Shown here: one piece after another, positions 1 to 9,820 of the stretch
Position numbering within the stretch: position 1 is the first letter of the stretch
How the letters are laid out: every line of letters begins with the position of its first letter
Assembly (NCBI GenBank): GCA_902621345.1
Contig: CACNLV010000001.1
Coordinates: 682,001 to 746,000 of the forward strand
Origin: an uncultured Pelagibacteraceae bacterium
GTDB lineage: Bacteria; Pseudomonadota; Alphaproteobacteria; Pelagibacterales; Pelagibacteraceae
Direction: 5' to 3'
Length of the DNA stretch: 64,000 nucleotides
Position numbers and translations under genes: made by a program
Notes under the pieces: model-generated
What the model was told of the DNA's origin: nothing
Seen by the model: the letters and a program-made list of their open reading frames with translations, nothing else
The model's database searches: none

Positions 1-294
1 ATTGTTAATTTTTGGCAAACTTTCAGCACTTGAGAAAATTCTTCTGCCTGGCTTGGACACTCTTTCAAATGCACTTATGACTGGATTTCCTGAATGATAT
101 TTTAACTCAAGAGTTAAAACCGATTTGTTATTCTCTGAATTAACTCTATATTCTTTTATATATCCCTCATTTTTCAGTATACCCGCAATTTTAGTTTTAA
201 AATTTGATGCTGGTAGATCAACTTTTTTGTGATTTCTTGATTGAGCGTTTTTTATTCTTGCAATCATATCTCCTATTGGGTCACTTAAACTCAT
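1..294 (-). CDS. rpsH: 30S ribosomal protein S8 (partial, 3' end beyond window)
   Basis: S8 binds 16S rRNA in the small-subunit platform and, in many bacteria, represses the spc operon. Ninety-eight residues are visible, starting MSLSDPIGDM, which is the usual S8 N-terminus; the family is about 130 residues, so roughly a quarter lies beyond the window edge. The ATG is the complement of 292-294. It follows rpsN by 10 nt on the same strand, as in the standard spc order L14-L24-L5-S14-S8. No frame damage is seen in the visible part. Confidence 0.95.
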   Translation of the reverse strand, partial: MSLSDPIGDMIARIKNAQSRNHKKVDLPASNFKTKIAGILKNEGYIKEYRVNSENNKSVLTLELKYHSGNPVISAFERVSKPGRRIFSSAESLPKINN

Positions 295-304
295 ATATTC
301 CTTT

Positions 305-610
305 CTACCAGCTTGATTTAACTAATCCTGGTATTTTTCCTTGTAAACCTAATTGTCTTAATGCAATTCTTGATATTTTTAATTTTCTATAAACACCATG
401 CGGTCTTCCTGTAATTTGACATCTGTTCATTACTCTAGTTTTAGCAGAATTTCGAGGTAATTTTGATAGTTTTTGCTGTGCTTTAAATCTTTCCTCTAAT
501 GAAAGTTTTTTATTCATAATAATTTTTTTTAATTTCTGTCTTTTTTTAAAATATTTATCTGATAATTTTATTCTTCGATTATTTTTATTAACTGAGCTAA
601 GTTTGGCCAT
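305..610 (-). CDS. rpsN: 30S ribosomal protein S14
   Basis: S14 is a small-subunit head protein. It is 101 residues, the long, zinc-independent form: there are no CxxC pairs in the region where the short zinc form carries them. The conserved C-terminal half reads RCQITGRPHGVYRKLKISR and ends GLVKSSW, as in other proteobacterial S14 proteins. The N-terminal third is very Lys/Arg-rich. The ATG follows the rplE stop by 1 nt, so translational coupling within the spc cluster is likely. Confidence 0.97.
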   Translation of the reverse strand: MAKLSSVNKNNRRIKLSDKYFKKRQKLKKIIMNKKLSLEERFKAQQKLSKLPRNSAKTRVMNRCQITGRPHGVYRKLKISRIALRQLGLQGKIPGLVKSSW

Positions 611-611
611 T

Positions 612-1166
612 TTAATTATCTCCTTTCTTAATAAATGGAAAATTAAGCTTCTCTAATAAAGCGAAACTATGTTCTTTACTTTTTGATGAGATGACAATAG
701 TTATGTCTAATCCTCTAACTTTATCTGCCCTGTCGAAACTTACTTCTGGGAAAATTATATGCTCCTTTATTCCAAATGTATAATTTCCAAATTTATCAAA
801 ACCAGTGGATGAAAGACCTCTGAAATCTTTAATTCTGGGCAAAGCAATATTCACTAATCTGTCTAAAAATTCATACATCTTATCTTTTCTAAGAGTTACT
901 TTTAAACCCGCATTTGAACCTTTTCTTGTTTTAAAATTTGCAACTGATTTTTTAAATTTGTTAATAACAGGTTTTTGTCCTGTAATTTTTGCTAAATCTT
1001 CTTCACAAGATTTTAAAATTTTACTATCGTTACCATCAAGACCAAGACCCATATTTAAAACTATTTTTTCAATCTTAGGTCCCATGTATAAGTTTTTAAA
1101 ACCAAATTTAGACTTTAGTGACGGTTTGATTTCTGTAAAGTACAATTCTTTTAATCTTGGAGTCAT
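612..1166 (-). CDS. rplE: 50S ribosomal protein L5
   Basis: L5 binds 5S rRNA in the central protuberance of the large subunit. The 184-residue protein has the family's usual length and landmarks: KIVLNMGLG near residue 35, TGQKPVINKFKKSVANFK near 80-97, and the IFPEVSFD segment in the C-terminal half. The start ATG overlaps the last base of the rplX stop (1166), a coupled stop-start. It sits between rplX and rpsN, the canonical spc position. Confidence 0.97.
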   Translation of the reverse strand: MTPRLKELYFTEIKPSLKSKFGFKNLYMGPKIEKIVLNMGLGLDGNDSKILKSCEEDLAKITGQKPVINKFKKSVANFKTRKGSNAGLKVTLRKDKMYEFLDRLVNIALPRIKDFRGLSSTGFDKFGNYTFGIKEHIIFPEVSFDRADKVRGLDITIVISSKSKEHSFALLEKLNFPFIKKGDN

Positions 1167-1414
1167 TATTTTTTAACCTCTTTTTTTTTATTCTTAGTTT
1201 TTTCGTCAATAAATTTTAAATTTGAAATATGAATAAAACTTTCTTTAGAAAAAATTCCACCTTTTTTTTCTTTAGTTGTTTTGACGTGTTTTTTTACCAT
1301 ATTAACATCTTTAATCTTTGCTCTATTATTTCTTCTATCTATCTCAATTACTTCACCCTCTTTATTTTTATCTCTACCTGATAAAACTTTTACTTTAAGA
1401 CCCTTTTTAATCAT
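1166..1414 (-). CDS. rplX: 50S ribosomal protein L24
   Basis: L24 is an early assembly protein of the large subunit. The 82-residue protein opens with a KOW motif ([19 protein letters not shown], residues 9-27), which defines the family. It is shorter than the roughly 104 residues of E. coli L24, with a very basic C-terminus rich in Lys. The start overlaps the rplN stop by 1 nt and the stop overlaps the rplE start by 1 nt. Confidence 0.95.
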   Translation of the reverse strand: MIKKGLKVKVLSGRDKNKEGEVIEIDRRNNRAKIKDVNMVKKHVKTTKEKKGGIFSKESFIHISNLKFIDEKTKNKKKEVKK

Positions 1415-1782
1415 TATAAAACCTCCGGAGCTAATGAAATTATTTTCATCTGTCCTCTATTTCTTAACTCTCTAGTCACTGGTCCAAAAATTCTTGTTCC
1501 AACTGGTTCACCCTTATCATCGACTAATACCGCAGCATTATTGTCAAATTTAACTTTTGAGCCATCATCTCTATGTATTCCTTTTTTGACTCTTACCACA
1601 ACAGCTTTATGGACTGACCCTTTTTTAACTTTCCCTTTTGGTATCGCCTCTTTGACTGCAATTACAATTGTATCACCGATGCTAGCATATCTTCTTTTTG
1701 ATCCACCTAAAACTTTAATACACTCTATTTTTTTTGCTCCAGTATTGTCCGCAACAAGTAATTCAGTCTGAACTTGTATCAT
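1414..1782 (-). CDS. rplN: 50S ribosomal protein L14
   Basis: L14 binds 23S rRNA at the subunit interface. The 122-residue length is exactly typical. The sequence starts [18 protein letters not shown] and contains [13 protein letters not shown] near residues 96-108, both diagnostic. The start overlaps the rpsQ stop by 1 nt and the stop overlaps the rplX start, part of a chain of three stop-start overlaps suggesting strict stoichiometric coupling. Confidence 0.98.
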   Translation of the reverse strand: MIQVQTELLVADNTGAKKIECIKVLGGSKRRYASIGDTIVIAVKEAIPKGKVKKGSVHKAVVVRVKKGIHRDDGSKVKFDNNAAVLVDDKGEPVGTRIFGPVTRELRNRGQMKIISLAPEVL

Positions 1783-2018
1783 TATTTTACATTCTCCATT
1801 ACTTGAAATTTTTTATTTTTTGAAAAAGGCTTACTCTCTACGATTGATACCTTGTCACCATTTTTATATTTATTATTTTCATCATGAACATTATATTTTT
1901 TTTGTACTTTCATAACTTTTTTTAACACTGGGTGAGAGTATTTTCTTTCTACCATTACTGTAATAGTTTTATTTGGCTTGTCACTTACTACAATTCCTTT
2001 TAAAATTTTTTTAGGCAT
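1782..2018 (-). CDS. rpsQ: 30S ribosomal protein S17
   Basis: S17 is a primary 16S rRNA-binding protein. It is 78 residues, near the normal length (about 84), with the OB-fold signature [21 protein letters not shown] at the N-terminus (residues 7-27) and [19 protein letters not shown] in the second half. The start overlaps the end of rpmC by 8 nt. It lies in the canonical L29-S17-L14 order. Confidence 0.97.
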   Translation of the reverse strand: MPKKILKGIVVSDKPNKTITVMVERKYSHPVLKKVMKVQKKYNVHDENNKYKNGDKVSIVESKPFSKNKKFQVMENVK

Positions 2019-2202
2019 TAATTTTTCCTTTTAAAACTGTTTTTAATCTTGCAATTGTTTTTTTGGTTTCACTAATCTTAGCAGGATTTGTAATTTGAGA
2101 ATTCATTTTTTGGAACCTTAAATTAAATAAATCTTTTTTTAACTTATCAATATTCTTTAAAATTTGATCTTTAGTAAGTTTTTTAATTTCTTGTTTTTTC
2201 AT
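2011..2202 (-). CDS. rpmC: 50S ribosomal protein L29
   Basis: L29 sits near the polypeptide exit tunnel and contributes to the docking site for SRP and trigger factor. The 63-residue reading starts MKKQEIKKLTKDQ and holds the family core LFNLRFQKMNSQITNPAKI. I place the start at the ATG complementary to 2200-2202; a longer in-frame reading would begin at TTG 9 nt upstream, inside rplP, and adds only three residues. The gene starts 1 nt after the rplP stop codon begins region ends at 2204 and overlaps rpsQ by 8 nt at its end. Confidence 0.95.
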   Translation of the reverse strand: MKKQEIKKLTKDQILKNIDKLKKDLFNLRFQKMNSQITNPAKISETKKTIARLKTVLKGKINA

Positions 2203-2203
2203 A

Positions 2204-2614
2204 TTAAGCAAATCTTTTAATTGTCTTAGTTTTTATTGGTAGTTTTGCTGAGGCCTTATATAAAGCTTCTTTTGCTACTTGCTCTGAGACGCCATCCACT
2301 TCAAATAGAATCCTTCCAGGTTTTACTCTACATGCATAAAACTCTGGTGACCCTTTTCCTTTACCCATTCTGACTTCAATTGGTTTTTTTGATACGGGAA
2401 TGTTTGGAAAAATCCTGGTCCAAACTCTGCCTTGTCTTTTCATGTGTCTTGTTAATGCTACTCTTGCAGCCTCTATTTGTTTTCCAGTTACTCTATCTGG
2501 AGACAAAGCTTTTAGTGCATAAGCCCCATAATTTATAAAGTTAGCCCTAGATGCGGTACCATGTATTCTACCTTTGTGAGCTTTCCTCCATTTTGTTCGT
2601 ACTGGTTGTAACAT
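2204..2614 (-). CDS. rplP: 50S ribosomal protein L16
   Basis: L16 organises the A-site region of the large subunit. At 136 residues it matches the family length exactly. It begins [16 protein letters not shown] and contains [17 protein letters not shown] and [16 protein letters not shown], both strongly conserved. It lies 3 nt after rpsC and is immediately followed by rpmC, the standard S10 operon order. Confidence 0.98.
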   Translation of the reverse strand: MLQPVRTKWRKAHKGRIHGTASRANFINYGAYALKALSPDRVTGKQIEAARVALTRHMKRQGRVWTRIFPNIPVSKKPIEVRMGKGKGSPEFYACRVKPGRILFEVDGVSEQVAKEALYKASAKLPIKTKTIKRFA

Positions 2615-2617
2615 TAT

Positions 2618-3295
2618 TTATTTACTTCCTTTTTCTTTTACTTTATTTGTTTCCTGACTAAACTCTTTTGCAAATACCTCTCCCTTATATATCCATACTT
2701 TTATTCCAATAATTCCATATGTTGTTAGTGCCTCTGCCTCTGCATAATCAATATCTGCTCTCAAAGTATGTGATGGGATGCTACCATCTCTTAACCACTC
2801 AGTTCTTGCAATCTCATTTCCTCCTAATCGACCACTTACGGAGACTTTGATACCTTTTGCACCTAATCTTAAGCAGGACTGCATAGCTCTTTTCATCGCT
2901 CTTCTGTATGAAATCCTTTTTACTAATTGCTGCGCTATATTTTCAGCTACTAGGTAAGCATTAGTCTCAGGTTTTTTTACCTCTTTGATATTTAAATTAA
3001 CTTCATTCGTAGTAAGTTTAGACAAATTATTCTTAATTTTATCTATATCACTTCCTTTTTTGCCAATTACAAAACCCGGTCTAGATGTATAAATAGTCAC
3101 ATAACACTTATTGGCGGTTCTTTCTATCATCACTTTAGAAACTCCCGAGTTAATCACATTTTTCTTGATGTATTCTCTTATTTTGTAATCTTCAATTAAA
3201 TAATTTCCAAAATCTTTCTTCTTAGCATACCAAACAGAGTCCCAACCTCTGTTAACACCTAATCTAAAACCAACAGGATTAACTTTTTGACCCAT
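2618..3295 (-). CDS. rpsC: 30S ribosomal protein S3
   Basis: S3 lines the mRNA entry channel of the small subunit and contributes to ribosomal helicase activity. The 225-residue protein starts [16 protein letters not shown]. It carries a type II KH domain, with the GxxG-type loop VIGKKGSDI near residues 76-84, and the C-terminal domain with GLGA-like and EIARTEWLR motifs. The start overlaps the end of rplV by 17 nt, the longest overlap in this cluster, so its initiation region lies wholly inside rplV. Confidence 0.98.
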   Translation of the reverse strand: MGQKVNPVGFRLGVNRGWDSVWYAKKKDFGNYLIEDYKIREYIKKNVINSGVSKVMIERTANKCYVTIYTSRPGFVIGKKGSDIDKIKNNLSKLTTNEVNLNIKEVKKPETNAYLVAENIAQQLVKRISYRRAMKRAMQSCLRLGAKGIKVSVSGRLGGNEIARTEWLRDGSIPSHTLRADIDYAEAEALTTYGIIGIKVWIYKGEVFAKEFSQETNKVKEKGSK

Positions 3296-3677
3296 GGCTC
3301 TCCATTTTTTTTGCTTCTGATAAAATTATAGTCACACTCGAATAAGGTTTTAATATTGGTGCAGCTCTACCCTTTGCTCTAGGTCTAAATCTTTTCATTG
3401 TAATTTTTTTTCCACAGTAAGCTTCCTTAACGACTAATTTATCTATATCGTATTGAAAGTTATTTTCTGCATTTGCCACTGCTGAATTTATTGTCTTTCT
3501 TATATCTTTTGTAATTCTTTTCTCAGAAAACTGTAAATCACGGATGGCTACTTCAACCTTTTTTCCTACAATACCTCTTAAAATTGGGTTAAGCTTTCTC
3601 ACACTAGATCTGATATTGTTATTTATAGATCTAACTGTCTTGTTCTTACTTTTATCTATTTTCTTTTTTTTACTCAT
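3279..3677 (-). CDS. rplV: 50S ribosomal protein L22
   Basis: L22 extends a hairpin into the exit tunnel and touches the macrolide-binding region. The 132-residue protein is a little longer than typical (about 110) because of a Lys/Ser/Asn-rich N-terminal extension of about 25 residues. The core [27 protein letters not shown] and the hairpin tip [13 protein letters not shown] are clear. Its last 17 nt overlap the rpsC start. The extension is an SAR11-like oddity rather than a wrong start, because only one ATG precedes the core. Confidence 0.96.
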   Translation of the reverse strand: MSKKKKIDKSKNKTVRSINNNIRSSVRKLNPILRGIVGKKVEVAIRDLQFSEKRITKDIRKTINSAVANAENNFQYDIDKLVVKEAYCGKKITMKRFRPRAKGRAAPILKPYSSVTIILSEAKKMESHGSKS

Positions 3678-3683
3678 AAATTT

Positions 3684-3983
3684 TTATTTTTTAGCCTCCG
3701 TTTCTGCCGGCTTTGCTTTTTTATCAGCAGGTGTATGACCAAAAAAAGTTCTTGTGGGTGCAAACTCACCTAATTTATGACCAACCATATCTTCAGAAAT
3801 TGTAATTGGTATAAATTTCTTGCCATTATAAATTAAAAAACTAACACCAACAAAGTCAGGTATTATAGTAGATTTTCTAGACCAAGTTTTAATAGGAATT
3901 TTTTTTGGATCGACTTTAAATTTATCGACTTTTTTCATTAGGCTTTCCTCTACGAAAGGTCCCTTCCATACTGCTCTAGCCAT
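3684..3983 (-). CDS. rpsS: 30S ribosomal protein S19
   Basis: S19 is a head protein that contacts the A-site finger and S13. The 99-residue sequence starts [19 protein letters not shown] and has the conserved [33 protein letters not shown] region. A short Ala/Lys/Glu-rich tail (about 8 residues) extends past the usual end. It overlaps the rplB stop by 1 nt at its start. Confidence 0.97.
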   Translation of the reverse strand: MARAVWKGPFVEESLMKKVDKFKVDPKKIPIKTWSRKSTIIPDFVGVSFLIYNGKKFIPITISEDMVGHKLGEFAPTRTFFGHTPADKKAKPAETEAKK

Positions 3984-4822
3984 TACTTAGTATCCTTTCT
4001 TTTGTTCCTTCTCTTAACAATAAATTTATCTGTTCTTTTATTATCTCTAGTTTTTAAACCCTTAGCTGATTGACCAGTCGGTGAAACTGGGTGTCTTCCT
4101 CCTGCTGATTTGCCTTCCCCACCACCATGAGGGTGGTCTACAGGATTTTTAACAACTCCTCTAGTATGAGGTCTTCTACCCAACCATCTCGATCTTCCTG
4201 CTTTTCCAATCTTAATATTTTTTTGATCAGGATTACTCAAAACGCCTATTGTAGCTAATGATCTAGAATCTATTTTTCTTACCTCACCTGACGTAAGCTT
4301 AATTAAACTATAATTTCCATCTACGCCGCTGATAACAACAGATGTACCAGCTGATCTTGCTAATTTACCACCTGCACCAGGCTGAATTTCAACATTGTGA
4401 ATATTTATACCAACAGGTATATCCTGAAGTGGCATACAGTTACCTATTTTAATTTCTTTTTTAGAGCCATTTTCTATCTTATCCCCAACTTTAATTTTTT
4501 GGGGTGCCAAATAATAAGAATGACTACCATCCTCAAACTTGACCAACATAATATAGCAGGATCTATTAGGATCATATTCAATTCTCTCAACTGTTGCAGG
4601 AACATCAAATTTTTTTCTATAAAAGTCGATATGCCTGTACATTTTTTTGTGACCCCCAGCTCTATTAGATGAAGTTATGTGTCCATTATTATTTCTTCCT
4701 TTCATAGAATTTTTAGGAGAGACAAGAGATTTAAATGGTTTTCCTTTCCATAATCCTGATCTATCAACTAATATAGTTCCTCTAGTAGATTTTGTGTATG
4801 GTTTAAATGTCTTTAGCCCCAT
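3983..4822 (-). CDS. rplB: 50S ribosomal protein L2
   Basis: L2 is essential for subunit association and the peptidyl-transferase region. The 279-residue length is normal. The start [15 protein letters not shown], the central [19 protein letters not shown] and the C-terminal [10 protein letters not shown] motif around residue 230 (containing the catalytically important His) are all intact. It follows rplW by 2 nt and overlaps the rpsS start by 1 nt. Confidence 0.98.
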   Translation of the reverse strand: MGLKTFKPYTKSTRGTILVDRSGLWKGKPFKSLVSPKNSMKGRNNNGHITSSNRAGGHKKMYRHIDFYRKKFDVPATVERIEYDPNRSCYIMLVKFEDGSHSYYLAPQKIKVGDKIENGSKKEIKIGNCMPLQDIPVGINIHNVEIQPGAGGKLARSAGTSVVISGVDGNYSLIKLTSGEVRKIDSRSLATIGVLSNPDQKNIKIGKAGRSRWLGRRPHTRGVVKNPVDHPHGGGEGKSAGGRHPVSPTGQSAKGLKTRDNKRTDKFIVKRRNKRKDTK

Positions 4823-4824
4823 AT

Positions 4825-5118
4825 TTAGATACCTGCTGTTAAGTCAATACTTTGACCTTTTTTTAATGTTATTATTGCTTTTTTAAAACCAGAAATTTTT
4901 ACTTTACGACCACGTGCTAATTTTATTCTATTTTGTTTGTTTATTATATTCACTTTGACAACATTGACTTTAAAAATTTTCTCAATGTTTTTCTTTAAAT
5001 TTTTTTTATCTGCATTGTTTGGAACCTTAAAAACTATCTTATTATATTCGGAAATTTTTGTAGACTTTTCAGTTACTATAGGTGAAATAATTTTATCGTA
5101 TAAATGGAGCTTACTCAT
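4825..5118 (-). CDS. rplW: 50S ribosomal protein L23
   Basis: L23 lies at the exit of the peptide tunnel and is the main docking site for trigger factor and SRP. The 97-residue protein has the family pattern IISPIVTEKSTKISE at the N-terminus and VNVVKVNIINKQNR in the middle. It is coupled to rplD by a 1-nt overlap and precedes rplB by 2 nt, in the S10 operon order. Confidence 0.96.
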   Translation of the reverse strand: MSKLHLYDKIISPIVTEKSTKISEYNKIVFKVPNNADKKNLKKNIEKIFKVNVVKVNIINKQNRIKLARGRKVKISGFKKAIITLKKGQSIDLTAGI

Positions 5119-5741
5119 TATACATATCTCTTTTCTAGTTCTTTTACTGAACTTTCTGTAAAAACAATCTTTTTAAATTTAACGACATCAAATGCACTAA
5201 AATGATTGACATCAGTTACCTTTATATTTGGTATATTTCTAATTGATTTTTCAACTTTATCTTTTGAGGATTTATCTAAGATAATTAATGAATTTGAAAT
5301 CTCTAACTTCTTCAATATATTAAACATCTCTTTAGTTTTTTTAATTTCAGAATTAAAATCACTTAGCACTATTAAATTTTTGTGTTTGATCTTTTCGCTC
5401 ATTAGAGATGCAATGCCCAATCTTTTTTCACTTTTGTTCAATTTTCTTTTTTTATAAGATAATTCGCCTTTTGGGCCGTGAGCAACACCACCGCCTACAA
5501 AAATTGGGGCTTTTCTACTTGCATGTCTTGCATTTCCAGTACCTTTTTGGGCATAAATTTTAGAAGTAGGACCAGAGACTTCATTTTGTTGTTTCGTTTT
5601 AGCATGACGTCCTTTGTAATTCGCGATGGTTTTATACAATACGTTATTTACAAGTCTCCTATTTATTTTAGCTGAAAATATCTTGTCTAAAACTTCTATA
5701 GACTCTTTTTTTCCATTAATATTTAACTTATCAATTTTCAT
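5118..5741 (-). CDS. rplD: 50S ribosomal protein L4
   Basis: L4 reaches into the peptide exit tunnel and, in gammaproteobacteria, autoregulates the S10 operon. The 207-residue protein has the tunnel-loop core GTGNARHASRKAPIFVGGG (about residues 67-85) and the conserved ending seen in the family. No S10-leader structure of the E. coli kind can be expected here because rpsJ directly abuts fusA. It overlaps rplC and rplW by 1 nt each. Confidence 0.97.
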   Translation of the reverse strand: MKIDKLNINGKKESIEVLDKIFSAKINRRLVNNVLYKTIANYKGRHAKTKQQNEVSGPTSKIYAQKGTGNARHASRKAPIFVGGGVAHGPKGELSYKKRKLNKSEKRLGIASLMSEKIKHKNLIVLSDFNSEIKKTKEMFNILKKLEISNSLIILDKSSKDKVEKSIRNIPNIKVTDVNHFSAFDVVKFKKIVFTESSVKELEKRYV

Positions 5742-6451
5742 TATTTTTTCTTTTTATCAGGAGTTTTTTTAGCCAGTTCAGCTGATTGAATTTTTTCTTC
5801 TATAGTCTTTTTAATTATATTTTTAACTGATTTTTTAACTAAAACTTCAGAATTTTTTGAACCAGGAATTGATCCTTTAAGATATAACAATGCATTTTCT
5901 AGATCAGTTTTAATAATTTCAATATTTTGCATAGTTCTGAGTTTATCTCCCATATGACCTGCCATTTTTTTCCCTTTAAAGACTTTACCTGGATCTTGTC
6001 TTTGACCTGTAGAACCATGAGATCTGTGAGATATCGAAACTCCGTGAGTAGCTCTTAATCCACCAAAATTGTGTCTTTTCATTGCTCCAGCAAAACCTTT
6101 TCCAATTGTTTTTGATCTTGTATCTACATATTTCACATCTTTAAAAATCTCTAAACCAAATTCATTACCCTCTTTATATTTACTTACATCTTGTACTTTA
6201 AATTCTTTAAGTTTTTTTTTAGCTTCAGTGTTTTTTTTTGCAAAATAGCCTTTCATCGCTTTAGTTAATTTTGAATTTTTAATTTTACCATAACCAAGCT
6301 GGACTGCATTATAGCCTCTTTTCTCATGATCAATTATTTGAATAACACGAGCCTTTTCCATTTTCAAAACTGTTACTGGTACTAATTGACCCGTTTTGTA
6401 GAACTCTCTCGTCATTCCAATTTTTTTTCCAATCAAAGCAATTTCATTCAT
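5741..6451 (-). CDS. rplC: 50S ribosomal protein L3
   Basis: L3 is one of the earliest assembly proteins and approaches the peptidyl-transferase centre. The 236-residue protein shows ALIGKKIGMTREF at the start and the central loop FGGLRATHGVSISHRSHGS with RQDPGKVFKGKKMAGHMG, which contains the Gln methylated by PrmB in other bacteria. The last about 25 residues form a Lys-rich tail. It follows rpsJ by 2 nt. Confidence 0.97.
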   Translation of the reverse strand: MNEIALIGKKIGMTREFYKTGQLVPVTVLKMEKARVIQIIDHEKRGYNAVQLGYGKIKNSKLTKAMKGYFAKKNTEAKKKLKEFKVQDVSKYKEGNEFGLEIFKDVKYVDTRSKTIGKGFAGAMKRHNFGGLRATHGVSISHRSHGSTGQRQDPGKVFKGKKMAGHMGDKLRTMQNIEIIKTDLENALLYLKGSIPGSKNSEVLVKKSVKNIIKKTIEEKIQSAELAKKTPDKKKK

Positions 6452-6453
6452 AA

Positions 6454-6762
6454 CTAAATCTTAATTTCCACGTCTACACCTGAAGCTAAATCAAGCTTCA
6501 TTAAAGCTTCAACAGTTTGAGGTGTTGGTTCAATTATATCAATTAATCTTTTATGAGTTCTAGACTCAAATTGTTCTCTACTTTTTTTATCAATGTGTGG
6601 TGATCTTAATACGGTATATCTTTCAATTCTCGTAGGTAAAGGTATTGGACCTTTTATAGTTGCACCCGTTCTTTTTACAGTGTTAACTATTTCTTCTGTA
6701 GAGACATCAAGTATTTTATTATCGTAAGCTCTTAATTTTATTCTAATGTTTTGCTTTTCCAT
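6454..6762 (-). CDS. rpsJ: 30S ribosomal protein S10
   Basis: S10 is a small-subunit head protein that also serves as NusE in transcription-translation coupling and antitermination. From the ATG complementary to 6760-6762 it is 102 residues, the standard length, starting [15 protein letters not shown] longer in-frame reading begins at TTG inside fusA and is less likely. The ATG lies 1 nt after the fusA stop. The usual alphaproteobacterial tuf copy between fusA and rpsJ is absent; tuf is at 21009-22199 instead. Confidence 0.96.
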   Translation of the reverse strand: MEKQNIRIKLRAYDNKILDVSTEEIVNTVKRTGATIKGPIPLPTRIERYTVLRSPHIDKKSREQFESRTHKRLIDIIEPTPQTVEALMKLDLASGVDVEIKI

Positions 6763-6763
6763 T

Positions 6764-8842
6764 TTAACCTGCAACCTTTTTTGTTACCTCATCTTGAACA
6801 TTTTGAGGGACTTTAGAATAATGGTCAAAAAACATTGAGTATTGAGCCCTCCCTTGAGACATTGACCTTAAACTATTAATGTAACCAAACATATTTGCAA
6901 GAGGAACCATTGCTGTTATGACTGTTGCATTTCCTCTTTGCTCTTGTGTACTTATTTGACCTCTTCTACTATTAAGATCACCAATAACATCACCCATGTA
7001 ATCTTCCGGTGTCACAACTTCAACCCTCATTATTGGTTCTAAAAGTTTTAGACCTCCTTGTGTGCACGCTCCTTTGAAACAAGCTCTGCTTGCTAATTCA
7101 AAAGCTAAAACACTCGAGTCAACATCATGGTGTAAACCATCTACAATCGTAACTTTATAGTCAATCATTGGGAAACCTGCTAAAATTCCGCTATCAGAAA
7201 CCGTTTCAATTCCTTTTTCAACGCCCGGAATAAACTCTTTTGGTATTGCCCCTCCCTTAATCGCGCTTTCGACTAACCTGCCTTTTCCTGGTTCTTGAGG
7301 TTCAATTAAAAGTTTAACTTTTGCAAATTGTCCAGCTCCACCACTTTGTTTTTTGTGCACATATTCAAATTCAGCAGATTTTTCTATTGTTTCTCGATAA
7401 GCGACCTGTGGTGCACCAACATTCGCCTCTACTTTAAACTCTCTTTTCATTCTATCAACGATAATATCTAGATGTAATTCGCCCATTCCTTTAATGATGG
7501 TTTGACCAGATTCCTCGTCTGATGAAACTCTAAATGATGGGTCCTCTTTTGCTAACCTTGCTAAAGCTTCACCCATTTTTTCTTGGTCACCTTTTGTCTT
7601 TGGCTCAACTGCAATTTCGATAACGGGATCAGGAAATTCCATCGGTTCTAATAAAACTTGATTATCTTTATTACACAAAGTATGGCCAGTTATTGTATTC
7701 TTTAATCCAGCTAAAGAAACAATATCTCCAGCATTGGCCTCCTTTATATCCTCTCTTGAGTTAGCATGCATTAACAGCATTCTTCCTACTCTTTCTTCTC
7801 TGTCTGTTGAGGAATTATAGATCGATGTTCCAGATTTTATTGTTCCAGAGTAAATTCTAATAAAAGTTAAAGATCCAACAAAAGGGTCATTAGCTACTTT
7901 AAATGCTAATGCCGAAAATGGTGAATTATCCTCAAATTTCATCTCAACCTCTTCGTCAGATCCTACCTTTGTTCCTTTAATTGAACTTATGTCCTCAGGG
8001 CTTGGGAGGTAATTTACAACAGCATCTAATAAAGGTTGAACACCCTTATTTTTAAAGGCCGACCCAGTTAAAACTGGTACAAAGTCAAAACTTAATGTAC
8101 CTTTTCTAATACATTTTATTAAATCTTCCTCTTTTATTTCATCTCCATTTAAATAACTCTCCATTAATTTTTCATCTTGCTCTACAGCCAACTCTACTAA
8201 TTCAGTTCTATATTTATTTGAAATTTCTTTTAAATCATCAGGAATATCTTTATACTCCCACTCTGCTCCAAGTGCTTCATTTTTCCAAATCTGTGCTTTC
8301 ATTTTAACTAAATCAATGACACCAGTTAATGAAGACTCGATTCCAACAGGCACTTGAAGAACTAAAGGTTTAGCTCCTAATCTATCCTTTATCATTTCAA
8401 CACATCTAAAAAAATCTGCACCAGTTCTATCCAACTTGTTTACAAAACAAATTCTTGGAACTTTATATTTGTCGGCTTGTCTCCATACTGTCTCAGATTG
8501 CGGTTCTACTCCTGCAACACCATCAAAAACTGCAACTGCACCATCTAAAACTTTTAGTGACCTTTCAACCTCAATTGTAAAATCAACATGGCCTGGGGTA
8601 TCAATTATATTTATTCTATGGTCTTGCCAGAAACAAGTTGTGGCTGCTGATGTAATTGTAATACCTCTTTCTTGCTCTTGCTCCATCCAATCCATGGTTG
8701 CAGCACCATCATGCACCTCACCAATTTTGTGGCTTTTACCTGTATAATACAAAATTCTTTCTGTTGTCGTTGTTTTACCAGCATCAATATGTGCCATGAT
8801 ACCAATATTTCTATACTTGTTTAATGTATGTGTTCTCGCCAT
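6764..8842 (-). CDS. fusA: Elongation factor G
   Basis: EF-G drives ribosomal translocation and, with RRF, recycling. From the ATG complementary to 8840-8842 the protein is 692 residues, the usual size, starting [12 protein letters not shown]. The G domain shows [14 protein letters not shown] (G1), the switch region [18 protein letters not shown] (G3) and NKLDRTGAD (G4). A GGTGG tract sits just upstream of this ATG, supporting it over an in-frame GTG-type start 12 nt earlier. It follows rpsG by 5 nt and abuts rpsJ, as in the str operon. Confidence 0.98.
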   Translation of the reverse strand: MARTHTLNKYRNIGIMAHIDAGKTTTTERILYYTGKSHKIGEVHDGAATMDWMEQEQERGITITSAATTCFWQDHRINIIDTPGHVDFTIEVERSLKVLDGAVAVFDGVAGVEPQSETVWRQADKYKVPRICFVNKLDRTGADFFRCVEMIKDRLGAKPLVLQVPVGIESSLTGVIDLVKMKAQIWKNEALGAEWEYKDIPDDLKEISNKYRTELVELAVEQDEKLMESYLNGDEIKEEDLIKCIRKGTLSFDFVPVLTGSAFKNKGVQPLLDAVVNYLPSPEDISSIKGTKVGSDEEVEMKFEDNSPFSALAFKVANDPFVGSLTFIRIYSGTIKSGTSIYNSSTDREERVGRMLLMHANSREDIKEANAGDIVSLAGLKNTITGHTLCNKDNQVLLEPMEFPDPVIEIAVEPKTKGDQEKMGEALARLAKEDPSFRVSSDEESGQTIIKGMGELHLDIIVDRMKREFKVEANVGAPQVAYRETIEKSAEFEYVHKKQSGGAGQFAKVKLLIEPQEPGKGRLVESAIKGGAIPKEFIPGVEKGIETVSDSGILAGFPMIDYKVTIVDGLHHDVDSSVLAFELASRACFKGACTQGGLKLLEPIMRVEVVTPEDYMGDVIGDLNSRRGQISTQEQRGNATVITAMVPLANMFGYINSLRSMSQGRAQYSMFFDHYSKVPQNVQDEVTKKVAG

Positions 8843-8847
8843 ATTAT

Positions 8848-9318
8848 TTACCACCTAAAATGTGCAAAGGCTTTATTTGACTCAGCCATTTTATGGACAT
8901 CCTCTCTTTTTTTAACTGCAGCTCCTTTTTTTTCGTAAGCATCATAAAGTTCATTAAAAATTTTATCAGACATATGTTTGTCTTTTCTTTTTCTTGCAGA
9001 ATCTACTAACCATCTTATAGCTAAAGCTTGCGCTCTCTTACTTTTTACTTCAACGGGAACTTGATAAGTTGCCCCACCAACTCTTCTTGAGCGTACTTCA
9101 ACAGTTGGTTTTATATTGTTAATTGCTTCATTAAATATATCTATTGGTGCATTCTTAGATTTTGTTTTTATTTTCTCAATTGCATCGTAAACTATTTTGG
9201 CTGCAACACCCCTTTTTCCATCATACATAATATTATTAATTAACTTTGGTATAATGGTAGAATTAAATTTTGGATCTGGCGTAATATTTTTCTTTGGCTG
9301 AGTTTTTTTTCTAGACAT
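8848..9318 (-). CDS. rpsG: 30S ribosomal protein S7
   Basis: S7 nucleates assembly of the small-subunit head and contacts the E-site tRNA. The 156-residue protein has the long [14 protein letters not shown] helix, [19 protein letters not shown] in the middle and ends NKAFAHFRW, the typical C-terminus. It lies 2 nt downstream of rpsL and 5 nt upstream of fusA in str-operon order. In E. coli S7 represses this operon; no binding-site claim is made here. Confidence 0.98.
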   Translation of the reverse strand: MSRKKTQPKKNITPDPKFNSTIIPKLINNIMYDGKRGVAAKIVYDAIEKIKTKSKNAPIDIFNEAINNIKPTVEVRSRRVGGATYQVPVEVKSKRAQALAIRWLVDSARKRKDKHMSDKIFNELYDAYEKKGAAVKKREDVHKMAESNKAFAHFRW

Positions 9319-9320
9319 TT

Positions 9321-9692
9321 TTATTTACCTTTTTTCGTTCCATACAAGGATCGTCTTTGTTTTCTATTCGCTACTCCTTGTGTATCCAAATTACCTCTTA
9401 AAATATGATATCTAACACCTGGTAAATCTTTTACCCTACCACCTCTTATTAGGACTACTGAGTGCTCTTGAAGATTATGACCTTCACCAGGAATATATGC
9501 TGTAACTTCAAATCCATTAGACAGTCTTACTCTTGCGACTTTTCTAAGTGCTGAGTTTGGTTTTTTTGGTGTAGTTGTGTATACTTTAACACACACACCT
9601 CTTTTAAGTGGTTGTTTTTGTAAAGCAGGAACCTTATTCCTAGCCAGAGGCTTAATTCTTTTTTTTCTCAATAACTGGTTAATTGTCGGCAT
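9321..9692 (-). CDS. rpsL: 30S ribosomal protein S12
   Basis: S12 is the decoding-centre protein that controls accuracy and the streptomycin response. The 123-residue protein has the conserved loop [16 protein letters not shown] and the [20 protein letters not shown] region; the two Lys residues in the first loop that are altered in streptomycin-resistant mutants look wild type. It is the first gene after the 157-nt spacer behind rpoC and probably has its own promoter (9793-9820). Confidence 0.98.
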   Translation of the reverse strand: MPTINQLLRKKRIKPLARNKVPALQKQPLKRGVCVKVYTTTPKKPNSALRKVARVRLSNGFEVTAYIPGEGHNLQEHSVVLIRGGRVKDLPGVRYHILRGNLDTQGVANRKQRRSLYGTKKGK

Positions 9693-9750
9693 ATAAATAT
9701 ATAATTAATTTTTTTGATGAAATAACTGACAGGTTAATCATGGCAGCGTT

Positions 9751-9768
9751 TAGTGCTATTAAGCACTA
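9751..9768 (-). promoter_or_regulatory. 7-bp hairpin in the rpsL leader
   Basis: A perfect inverted repeat TAGTGCT / AGCACTA with a four-base loop lies 58 nt upstream of the rpsL ATG, downstream of the candidate promoter. It is not followed by a U-run on the minus strand, so it does not look like an rpoC terminator. A role as leader structure of the str operon mRNA is an inference. Confidence 0.4.
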
Positions 9769-9792
9769 CATTCCAACCAAAAAATTATCGCC

Positions 9793-9820
9793 AAAATACT
9801 TATTAATACGATTTTGTCAA
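9793..9820 (-). promoter_or_regulatory. Candidate promoter for rpsL-rpsG-fusA
   Basis: On the minus strand a perfect -35 box TTGACA (9815-9820) is followed by a 16-nt spacer and TATTTT (9793-9798) as a weaker -10. It is in the only sizeable gap of the 22-kb block, 100 nt upstream of rpsL and 30 nt after the end of rpoC. This fits a sigma-70-type internal promoter; the low G+C makes chance -10 matches common. Confidence 0.5.

Noticed and set aside
805..1176. Plus-strand ORF opposite rplE
   Set aside because: It is the reverse-strand shadow of a well-conserved ribosomal protein gene and resembles no family I know. The same reasoning removes the other long antisense ORFs over rpoB, rpoC, tuf, rplA and fusA.
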